From positions 1 to 7,175 of the forward strand of contig JAJXTL010000140.1 of NCBI GenBank assembly GCA_021783855.1: DNA of 7,175 bases, written 5' to 3'. The notes under the pieces are model-generated. The model ran no database searches and was not told the origin of the DNA. It was given only the letters and a program-made list of their open reading frames with translations. Numbering within the stretch: the first letter of the stretch is position 1; each line of letters opens with the position of its first letter. The stretch comes from Pseudomonadota bacterium. GTDB lineage: Bacteria > Pseudomonadota > Gammaproteobacteria > Burkholderiales > Gallionellaceae. Both the position numbers and the translations under genes were made by a program. This document shows, piece after piece, positions 1 through 5,240 of this stretch.

Positions 1-1028
1 TACAGCAGGCATTCAATCAGCCCGAGCTGCATGTGAATGTGAACCGCACCCGCGCCAGGGAGTTGGGCATGACTCAGCATGACATAGCGACCAATATGCT
101 GGTTTCCCTGTCCGGCAGCTTGCAGACTGCGCCTACTTTCTGGGTGAACCCGAGCAACAGTGTGTCGTATCCGCTGGTGGTGCAAACTCCTCAGTACCGC
201 CTTGATACGCTGAACGATCTGCGAAACATTCCGGTTGCGGCGGGGCAGGACGGTACCTTATCTTCGCAGTTGCTGGGCAGCGTGGCGGAAATCAGCAGAG
301 GGCAAGGCGAGGCGGTTGTGTCGCATTACGACGTGCAGCCGACCATCGATATTTTCGGCGCTGCGCAGGATCGCGATCTGGGAAGTGTAGCCAGCGATAT
401 CGATCAGATAGTGAAGGATACCGCCCAGGATGTTCCCAAGGGGTCGTTTGTCGTGGTGCGCGGACAGGTAAAGGCGATGAGTGACTCGTATCGCGAGTTG
501 TTGTTTGGTTTGCTGGGTTCGGTCGTATTGATTTACTTTTTGATTGTGGTGAATTTTCAGTCCTGGCTGGATCCCTTTGTTATTATCACCGGACTGCCCG
601 CAGCCCTGGCCGGAATCGTCTGGATGTTGTTTATGACGCACACACCCTTGTCGGTGCCGGCTCTCACGGGCGCCATCATGTGTATGGGTGTGGCGACCGC
701 CAACAGTATTCTGGTGATCAGCTTTGCACGGGAAAGATTGCAAATGGGCGATAGCGGCATCACGGCGGCAGTCGAGGCCGGTTTCATCCGTTTCCGTCCC
801 GTGCTGATGACGGCGCTTGCCATGATTATCGGCATGATCCCCATGTCGCTGGGATTTGGCGATGGCGGCGAACAAAATGCACCGCTGGGCCGTGCGGTGG
901 TCGGCGGTCTTGCATTCGCTACATTCGCCACACTATTCTTCGTTCCAGTTGTCTTTAGTCTGGTGCATGGGAAAAAAGGTAAAACCGATCCTTCAGAAGA
1001 GGGTACTTTAAATATGGAGCATGTATGA
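1..1028 (+). CDS. RND efflux transporter permease, C-terminal part (5' end outside window)
   Basis: This is the C-terminal third of an inner-membrane resistance-nodulation-division pump, which uses the proton gradient to export substrates through a tripartite complex. The frame is open from base 3, so the GTG at 33 is only an internal valine. Counting from it, residues 1-150 belong to the second periplasmic domain. Hydrophobic segments at about 156-176, 181-201, 208-232, 256-275 and 286-311 match TM8-TM12 of the AcrB fold. The TM10 motif GVATANSILVISFARE, the RFRPVLMT motif starting TM11 and the NAPLGRAVVGG motif before TM12 are typical of the family. By eye, the AcrB TM10 proton-relay lysine corresponds to Ala223, while the TM11 Arg and Thr are kept (Arg253, Thr260). 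The stop overlaps the adaptor gene start (ATGA, 1025-1028). Substrate class (drug, metal, other) cannot be told from this fragment; TM4 lies outside the window. Confidence 0.93.
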   Translation, partial: QQAFNQPELHVNVNRTRARELGMTQHDIATNMLVSLSGSLQTAPTFWVNPSNSVSYPLVVQTPQYRLDTLNDLRNIPVAAGQDGTLSSQLLGSVAEISRGQGEAVVSHYDVQPTIDIFGAAQDRDLGSVASDIDQIVKDTAQDVPKGSFVVVRGQVKAMSDSYRELLFGLLGSVVLIYFLIVVNFQSWLDPFVIITGLPAALAGIVWMLFMTHTPLSVPALTGAIMCMGVATANSILVISFARERLQMGDSGITAAVEAGFIRFRPVLMTALAMIIGMIPMSLGFGDGGEQNAPLGRAVVGGLAFATFATLFFVPVVFSLVHGKKGKTDPSEEGTLNMEHV

Positions 1029-2230
1029 AGCCTGAAAAAATTCCTTCCCCCCAAGTATCGGCACGTCTTCGACTGGTCGGAGGGCTCATTGCGGTATTCC
1101 TGATTGTCATGGCTGTGGTCGGCATCTTGTCGCGGATCAATCATGAGCACGATTTGCAAAAACAGGTTGAGTTACAGCACACGACGGTTAAGGTTGTGGT
1201 GCCGGAGACGGGTTTGAGCGCGCAGAGGCTGATTCTGCCTGTCAACGTGCGTGCCGTTGTTGACGCGCCGATTTATGCCAGGGTGAACGGTTATTTGAAG
1301 GTCTGGTATACGGATATAGGCGCGCATGTCAAAAAGGGCCAGTTGTTGGGCGAGATTGAAACGCCTGAACTCGATCAGCAGATATTTCGCGCGAAGGCCG
1401 ATGTGGCGACAGCCCATTCGAATTGGGAGATTGCCGATGTGACCGCGAAGCGCTGGCAGAATCTGCTGACCACAGACTCGGTTTCGCATCAGGAATCGGA
1501 TGTGAAGACGGCCGATGCGAAGTCGCGCCATGACCTGCTGAATGCTGCGGAGGCCAATCTGAAAGCATTGATGGCAGAGCAATCGTTCCAGCGCGTTGTC
1601 GCGCCTTTTGACGGAATCGTCACCGAAAGAAATACCGATATCGGGCAGTTGATCACAGTAGGCACCACCAGCGGGCAGCCGTTGTTCAGGGTTGTCGATA
1701 ACACAAAGCTGCGCATGTATACCGAGATACCGCAAAACTATGCTTCCCTGATCAAGCCGAAAATGACGGTGCATATCATTTTTCCGGAAATGCCATCGCA
1801 GACTTTCGATGCAACTGTACTGGGGATTTCCAACGCTATCCGGGAAGCTTCGCGCACTTCCCAGGTCGAATTGCTGATGGATAACAAAAATGGCGCGTTG
1901 TTCACCGGAAGCTATGCCGAAGTGCACTTCGAGCTGCCGGCCAATTCGACCGTATTCCGTCTGCCGGTAAGTACGTTGCTGTTCCGCAAGGAGGGGCTGC
2001 AGGTTGCAACCGTGAATACGGATAATCGCGTAGTGCTCAAGCACATCACCATAGCGCGAGACCTGGGGCGTGTGGTGGAAGTGTCGAGCGGGATTGACGC
2101 TGCCGATCGTGTGATTGACAGTCCATCCGATTCTATCTTGCAGGGCGACATCGTGGTCGTCAAGCGCCCGGATAGCAAGCCGGACGATCTCCCGGAAAAG
2201 AAAATTCATGATGCCGAGGGTTCGCTATGA
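1025..2230 (+). CDS. RND efflux periplasmic adaptor (membrane fusion protein, HlyD/AcrA type)
   Basis: This 401-residue adaptor would bridge the inner-membrane pump and the outer-membrane channel. The N-terminus has one membrane anchor at about residues 15-36 and no lipobox, so it is probably anchored by this helix rather than by lipid. The split lipoyl domain is clear: the first half is about 80-112 (VNGYLKVWYTDIGAHVKKGQ, then LLGEIETPELDQQI), and the second about 188-212 (APFDGIVTERNTDIGQLI). Between them, about 113-187, lies the alpha-helical hairpin, rich in Ala, Gln and Glu. A beta-barrel domain (about 220-305) and a membrane-proximal domain (about 310-380) follow, then a charged tail. 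Length is normal for the family. The ATG at 1025 is preceded by GGAG at 1016-1019 and overlaps the permease stop; the 3' end overlaps the next gene in the same way (2227-2230), so all three proteins are probably made in a coupled fashion. Confidence 0.93.
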   Translation: MKPEKIPSPQVSARLRLVGGLIAVFLIVMAVVGILSRINHEHDLQKQVELQHTTVKVVVPETGLSAQRLILPVNVRAVVDAPIYARVNGYLKVWYTDIGAHVKKGQLLGEIETPELDQQIFRAKADVATAHSNWEIADVTAKRWQNLLTTDSVSHQESDVKTADAKSRHDLLNAAEANLKALMAEQSFQRVVAPFDGIVTERNTDIGQLITVGTTSGQPLFRVVDNTKLRMYTEIPQNYASLIKPKMTVHIIFPEMPSQTFDATVLGISNAIREASRTSQVELLMDNKNGALFTGSYAEVHFELPANSTVFRLPVSTLLFRKEGLQVATVNTDNRVVLKHITIARDLGRVVEVSSGIDAADRVIDSPSDSILQGDIVVVKRPDSKPDDLPEKKIHDAEGSL

Positions 2231-3654
2231 ATTTCATTCGCCTTGCGGTGATCTTGTGCGTGTCGATACTTGCGGGCTGTTCCGAGGCGCCGGTCTACAA
2301 GACGCCGGTCATTGCAGAGCCCGCGAACTTTAAGGGGGCAACCACCATCTGGCAACCTGCACAGCCTGCGGACAATCAACCGCGCGGTGACTGGTGGCTG
2401 GGATACAAGGACGCCACGCTGGATGGCATGGTTGTGAAACTGGATACTGCGAATGCCGATCTGGCCGTTGCGCTGGCGAATTTCGATCGTGCCACCGCCT
2501 ATGCCGCACAGGCGCGTGCCGATTACCTTCCGACTGTCTCGGCAGGCGGCTTTTCGACCCGAAATCGGCAGTCGCAAACTCGTGCGCTGCGCTCGCCAAG
2601 CGTACCGTACAATGTGTATGGCGATCAGGCGCTCGGCTTGATGGCCAATTATGAAGTCGACCTTTGGGGGCGCGTGCGCAACAATGTCAAGGCGGGAGAG
2701 GCGGGCGCGCAAGCTGCGGCAGCGGATCTTCAGTCGATTCATCTGAGTTTGCGGGCGGAGCTTGTCAACGACTATCTTGCGTTGCGCATGCTGGATGCGC
2801 AGTCAAAACTGCTGACGGATGAGATTGGCTACTATGCCAAGGCGCTGAAGCTGACCGAGGATCGCTTCCGGGGTGGAATCGATTCGGATCTGGACGTTTC
2901 ACGAGCCCGCGTGCAGCTTGGCACGACAAAAGCCAAAATATCGGATATAGCCGCAAGCCGTGCGCTTTATGAGCATGCCATCGCCACCCTGGTGGGTGAG
3001 TCGGCTTCCGGTTTCTCGATCATGCCTGCCGTTGTGGATATTCAATTGCCGGCAATTCCAGTCGGCGTTCCTGCCGATTTATTGCAAAGAAGGCCGGATA
3101 TTTCAGCAGCGGAACGACGTCTGGCCGAGGCTAATGCGCGCATCGGCGTGGCAAAAGCCGCCTTTTTTCCGACTGTGGACCTGTCGGCTGCTGCCGGATA
3201 TGAAAGCCGTTACCAGGCGGCGTTGCTGACTGCCCCCAATCTTTTCTGGATGATCGGGCCGAGTGCGCTGATGACCATCTTCGATGCGGGGCGCCGTCAG
3301 GCGGTGGTGGATCAGGCTGAAGCTACCTTCAAGGTGGTAGGTGCGCAGTATCGTTCCACCGTGCTGCATGCATTTCAAGATGTTGAAGACAATCTTTCGT
3401 TGCTGAACGACTTGTCCGAAGAGTCGGTTGCCTTGAATCAGGCGATAGTCGATACAAATCGCACGCTGGCTATCGCCATGAACCGTTACCGCGAAGGAAT
3501 CGCGAATTACCTTGAGGTTGTGATAGCGCAGGCGCAGGCCCAGCAGGTGCAGCTGGATGAACTGAACTTGCGCAGAAGACGGCTGCAGGCAAGCGTCAAT
3601 CTCATCCGGGCGCTGGGCGGCGGGTGGGATGCGACTCGCATTGCAAAACAGTAA
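2227..3654 (+). CDS. Efflux outer-membrane factor lipoprotein (NodT/OprM family)
   Basis: This 475-residue protein should form the trimeric outer-membrane channel-tunnel of the tripartite pump. The signal peptide ends in a lipobox LAGC with the acylated cysteine at residue 18. Ser at the next position fits sorting to the outer membrane. Family hallmarks include the DWW motif at 55-57, YEVDLWGRVR at 142-151, and the second-repeat block LLQRRPDISAAERRLAEANA at 285-304, which continues as RIGVAKAAFFP. FQDVEDNL at 383-390 and YREGIANYLEVV at 421-432 follow. The two repeats expected of OMF proteins are therefore both present, and length is normal. The ATG lies 6 nt after GAGGG (2216-2220) and overlaps the adaptor stop. 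It is the last gene of the efflux operon: a strong terminator lies about 97 bp after the stop. Confidence 0.94.
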   Translation: MNFIRLAVILCVSILAGCSEAPVYKTPVIAEPANFKGATTIWQPAQPADNQPRGDWWLGYKDATLDGMVVKLDTANADLAVALANFDRATAYAAQARADYLPTVSAGGFSTRNRQSQTRALRSPSVPYNVYGDQALGLMANYEVDLWGRVRNNVKAGEAGAQAAAADLQSIHLSLRAELVNDYLALRMLDAQSKLLTDEIGYYAKALKLTEDRFRGGIDSDLDVSRARVQLGTTKAKISDIAASRALYEHAIATLVGESASGFSIMPAVVDIQLPAIPVGVPADLLQRRPDISAAERRLAEANARIGVAKAAFFPTVDLSAAAGYESRYQAALLTAPNLFWMIGPSALMTIFDAGRRQAVVDQAEATFKVVGAQYRSTVLHAFQDVEDNLSLLNDLSEESVALNQAIVDTNRTLAIAMNRYREGIANYLEVVIAQAQAQQVQLDELNLRRRRLQASVNLIRALGGGWDATRIAKQ

Positions 3655-3750
3655 TGACGGGTTGTCTGACACATACGAGGTGTTCAAAGGGAACGATACG
3701 TGTAATTTAGCCTGGTTGCCCGCAACGGTAGCCATTTAAAGCGGGAGTTG

Positions 3751-3777
3751 ACGGGTGCCTTCGGGTGCCCGTTTTTT
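3751..3777 (+). terminator. Rho-independent terminator of the efflux operon
   Basis: A 9-bp stem (3751-3759 with 3764-3772, including two G-T wobbles) is closed by a TTCG tetraloop between C and G, and is followed by a run of T at 3772-3777. This is the textbook shape of an intrinsic terminator with an extra-stable UUCG loop. It ends the permease-adaptor-OMF transcript. The 96 bases between the OMF stop and this hairpin contain no gene that I can support. Confidence 0.9.
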
Positions 3778-3816
3778 ATGGACAAAACCATGTTATTTGG
3801 GGAGAATCGGTGCGCC

Positions 3817-4110
3817 ATGAATGCAATTACTTTTGATACGCTGAAATATGTAGAGCGGCTGGAAAAAGCCGGGATAACGCGCGACCATGCCAAGGCGGAA
3901 GCCGAGGCGCTGGCTGACGTACTCTCCACAGGCACTCAGGAACTATCGACCAAGCGTGATATCAGCGAAGTTCGTTCTGAAATGCGCGAAATGCGTACTG
4001 AAATCAATGGTGAAATGAAACCGATCCGCTGGATGGTTGGTCTGTCTCTTGCGCTGTCCTCCGGTATTCTGGCGTTGCTTGCCAAACTGTTCTTCGCCCT
4101 CCCGCAGTGA
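3817..4110 (+). CDS. Small DUF1640/CCDC90-like coiled-coil membrane protein, copy 1
   Basis: This 97-residue protein of unknown function begins MNAITFDTLKYVERLEKAGI, the N-terminal signature I associate with bacterial DUF1640 proteins, distantly related to mitochondrial CCDC90/MCUR1. The order is: an N-terminal helical segment (1-35), a charged heptad-like coiled coil (about 40-68, rich in Glu, Arg and Met), and a single hydrophobic C-terminal helix (about 70-95) after the motif IRWMVG. It has no signal peptide, so it probably sits as a C-terminally anchored membrane protein with the coiled coil in the cytoplasm. The frame is open back to 3748 and has ATGs at 3778 and 3790, but the start at 3817 is chosen because the paralogue at 6800 begins at the same residue (MSTVTFDTLKYVERL). 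A purine-rich stretch GGGGAG at 3799-3804 is a somewhat distant ribosome site. The gene starts 40 bp after the efflux terminator. Confidence 0.82.
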   Translation: MNAITFDTLKYVERLEKAGITRDHAKAEAEALADVLSTGTQELSTKRDISEVRSEMREMRTEINGEMKPIRWMVGLSLALSSGILALLAKLFFALPQ

Positions 4111-4130
4111 ACCCGATAGGGGGCTGTTTT
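4096..4130 (+). terminator. Possible weak terminator at the end of the first DUF1640-like gene
   Basis: A GC-rich 6-bp stem (4096-4101 with 4119-4124, one T-G wobble) and a 17-nt loop span the stop codon, and TTTT follows at 4127-4130. The stem is short, the loop is large and the T run is brief, so this is a tentative call. Confidence 0.28.
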
Positions 4131-4166
4131 ACGAAACGAATTCAACGGGCATCAGCACGTTTTTTA

Positions 4167-4195
4167 TTGACGGTAGTCTGCGAATTGACTACATT
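4167..4195 (+). promoter_or_regulatory. Candidate sigma70-type promoter upstream of coq7
   Basis: TTGACG at 4167-4172 (five of six consensus bases) and TACATT at 4190-4195 (four of six) are separated by 17 bp, giving a start near 4202. If used, the coq7 mRNA would carry a leader of about 210 nt containing the whole palindromic repeat element at 4254-4371. No better promoter was seen between that element and coq7. Confidence 0.4.
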
Positions 4196-4206
4196 GCATG
4201 TTGTAC

Positions 4207-4221
4207 TGTCATTCCCGCGCA
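4207..4221. repeat. Half copy of the REP-like repeat
   Basis: The 15 bases TGTCATTCCCGCGCA match 4282-4296 at 14 of 15 positions, but the second arm of the palindrome is missing: the sequence after it diverges (TAAGTAG). This looks like a decayed or truncated relative of the complete hairpin 75 bp downstream. The ATTCCC half site resembles the ATTCCC-N8-GGGAAT repeats known as dRS3 in Neisseria. Confidence 0.6.
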
Positions 4222-4285
4222 TAAGTAGTGACTGTGCAATTGTTTTTTGATGGACTAGGGAGCCGCTGATTTATTCGGTTTTGTC

Positions 4286-4305
4286 GTTCCCGCGCAGGCG
4301 GGAAC
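4286..4305. repeat. REP/dRS3-like 20-bp hairpin
   Basis: GTTCCCGC (4286-4293) pairs perfectly with GCGGGAAC (4298-4305) around a GCAG loop. The family of CCCGCGCAGGCGGG palindromes recurs in intergenic regions of many betaproteobacteria and resembles neisserial dRS3. It is the left hairpin of the composite element. Confidence 0.7.
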
Positions 4306-4325
4306 CCAGTTACACAAGGCGCTGG

Positions 4326-4345
4326 TTCCCCGCTTTTGCGGGGAA
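4326..4345. repeat. Second 8-bp hairpin of the composite element
   Basis: TTCCCCGC (4326-4333) pairs perfectly with GCGGGGAA (4338-4345) around a TTTT loop. It is similar to, but not a copy of, the hairpin at 4286. No T run follows, so it is not a classical terminator. Confidence 0.65.
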
Positions 4346-4413
4346 GGCGAATAAATCAGTGCTACCTTAGTTGTTTCATCAGATGGGAATGATGGCCTTA
4401 TTGGGAGCATGCC

Positions 4414-5040
4414 ATGTTTAATCCGGATCGTTTTATCGTCGAATTCGACAAGGGCCTGCGCACCCTGTTAAGTCAGGCGCACAGTGTGCGACCCTATCCG
4501 GATGCGGAGATAGCGGACGCGCCGTTGAGCGACGCCGAAAAAAAACAGGCAGCCGCCCTGATGCGCGTCAACCACAGCGGCGAGATCTGCGCGCAAGCCC
4601 TCTATCAGGGGCAGGCGCTGACCGCGCGCGATCCTGCCGTGCAGCAAAAATTGCAACAGGCAGCGCAGGAGGAGACCGAGCATCTGGCCTGGACGGCGCA
4701 TCGAGTGCAGGAGTTGGGCGGACATTTGAGCGTATTAAATCCGCTCTGGTACACGGGGTCCCTGGTCATGGGTGCGTTTGCAGGCTTGCTGGGGGATAAA
4801 TGGAATCTGGGTTTTCTGGCCGAAACCGAGCATCAGGTAGGACAGCACCTGCAAGGCCATCTTGCAAAACTGCCTCCTCAGGATGCAAAGAGCCGGGCGA
4901 TCGTAGCGCAAATGTATACCGACGAGGCTGCGCATGCAGACATGGCGACGGGGTTAGGCGGAGCGGTACTGCCCAAAGCTGCGCAAATGGCAATGAAACT
5001 GAACGGCAGGGTCATGACCGCTGCTGCGTACTGGGTATAA
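4414..5040 (+). CDS. coq7: Coq7-type di-iron 2-polyprenyl-3-methyl-6-methoxy-1,4-benzoquinone hydroxylase
   Basis: This 208-residue enzyme performs the O2-dependent C6 hydroxylation of demethoxyubiquinone, the next-to-last modification in ubiquinone synthesis, as a membrane-associated protein. It is the di-iron alternative to the flavin enzyme UbiF. All six expected iron ligands can be placed by motif: Glu57 in MRVNHSGEICA, Glu87 and His90 in EETEHL, Glu139 in AETEHQVGQH, and Glu171 and His174 in DEAAHA. The spacing of the first four agrees with human COQ7 ligands. The stretch WYTGSLVMGAFAGLLGDKWN (about 112-131) is hydrophobic and could provide membrane contact. The length is that of bacterial Coq7. 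The start is supported by GGGAG at 4403-4407, 6 nt upstream. It stands alone, with no other ubi gene in view; upstream is the repeat element and downstream the cyc2-like gene with its own promoter. Confidence 0.96.
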   Translation: MFNPDRFIVEFDKGLRTLLSQAHSVRPYPDAEIADAPLSDAEKKQAAALMRVNHSGEICAQALYQGQALTARDPAVQQKLQQAAQEETEHLAWTAHRVQELGGHLSVLNPLWYTGSLVMGAFAGLLGDKWNLGFLAETEHQVGQHLQGHLAKLPPQDAKSRAIVAQMYTDEAAHADMATGLGGAVLPKAAQMAMKLNGRVMTAAAYWV

Positions 5041-5043
5041 AAA

Positions 5044-5110
5044 CGGTAAGTGGTAAGTGGTCGTACCAGCTTTCGTCACTCCCTACTCTCCACTCACCGC
5101 TTTCTGCTTT
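5044..5110 (+). terminator. Possible terminator or long-loop hairpin after coq7
   Basis: A 10-bp stem with one mismatch joins 5044-5053 (CGGTAAGTGG) and 5090-5099 (CCACTCACCG) across a 36-nt loop, followed by the T-rich stretch 5101-5112. The left arm is itself part of a tandem GGTAAGT duplication (5045-5060). The large loop makes simple intrinsic termination doubtful, but it is the only candidate between coq7 and the next promoter. Confidence 0.35.
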
Positions 5111-5137
5111 TTCCTGTTGCAAAAAAACAACAATATG

Positions 5138-5147
5138 AAAATATTTT
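5138..5147. promoter_or_regulatory. AT palindrome within an UP-like tract upstream of the cyc2-like promoter
   Basis: AAAATATTTT is a perfect palindrome ending just before the -35 box. It lies in a strongly AT-rich stretch (about 5119-5150) with an A run and a T run, the composition expected of an UP element bound by the RNA polymerase alpha subunit. It could instead be a regulator site; the sequence alone does not decide. Confidence 0.4.
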
Positions 5148-5148
5148 T

Positions 5149-5176
5149 TTGACAGTATTCGTGCTGTTTCTATAGA
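5149..5176 (+). promoter_or_regulatory. Strong sigma70-type promoter of the cyc2-like gene
   Basis: A perfect -35 box TTGACA (5149-5154) and a -10 box TATAGA (5171-5176, four of six) are separated by 16 bp. Transcription would start near 5183, giving a leader of about 58 nt. Together with the AT-rich upstream tract, this predicts strong transcription of the cyc2-like gene independent of coq7. Confidence 0.7.
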
Positions 5177-5203
5177 GTTCGTGCCAGTGGCGGCAGGGAG
5201 GGC

Positions 5204-5219
5204 TTGACGTCACGTCCAA
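5204..5219. promoter_or_regulatory. Palindrome and small hairpin in the cyc2-like leader
   Basis: TGACGTCA at 5205-5212 is a perfect 8-bp palindrome placed about 22 nt after the predicted transcription start. The same stretch can fold in RNA as a short bulged stem (5204-5209 with 5213-5219). It may be an operator or a leader structure just upstream of the ribosome site; an 8-bp palindrome can also occur by chance. Confidence 0.3.
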
Positions 5220-5240
5220 TATAAAACCAGAGGATAAATC

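Larger units (their letters stand above)
4254..4371. repeat. MITE-like composite palindromic element
   Basis: Imperfect terminal inverted repeats at 4254-4277 and 4348-4371 enclose about 70 bp. The inner 12 bases of each arm (CTGATTTATTCG at 4266-4277, complement at 4348-4359) match perfectly; the outer 12 match at 7 of 12 positions. Inside lie two perfect 8-bp hairpins (4286-4305 and 4326-4345), whose facing arms can also pair with each other as one longer stem with small bulges. There is no room for a transposase. The design fits a non-autonomous miniature element or a BIME-like pair of REP units. No clear target duplication was seen. It fills most of the space before coq7 and would form strong RNA structure if transcribed. 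Confidence 0.65.

Noticed and set aside
258..1159. Long minus-strand frames opposite the permease
   Set aside because: The + strand frame carries clear RND motifs and five membrane helices; the reverse frames have His/Arg-rich, family-less translations.
1172..2209. A 345-codon open frame on the minus strand opposite the adaptor gene
   Set aside because: It lies wholly inside a well-supported membrane fusion protein gene, has no recognisable domain and a composition (many Arg, His, Gln) typical of an antisense shadow.
3662..3706. A possible promoter (TGTAAT at 3701-3706) for the first DUF1640-like gene
   Set aside because: No -35 box stands at an acceptable spacing, and a transcript from there would have to pass through the strong terminator at 3751-3777.
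3103..3735. A 210-codon minus-strand frame opposite the end of the OMF gene
   Set aside because: It is antisense to the conserved second OMF repeat and shows no family features of its own.
3748..3816. Longer N-terminal extension of the first DUF1640-like protein, starting at 3748, 3778 or 3790
   Set aside because: The extension would translate the terminator or its T run, has no ribosome site, and the paralogue at 6800 starts exactly at the residue encoded at 3817.
4037..4228. A 63-codon + strand frame across the end of the first DUF1640-like gene
   Set aside because: It overlaps a better supported gene in another frame, lacks a ribosome site and resembles nothing known.
4800..5138. A 112-codon + strand frame overlapping the coq7 3' half
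   Set aside because: It is a shadow of coq7, whose iron-ligand motifs fix the true frame, and its tail is low-complexity intergenic sequence.
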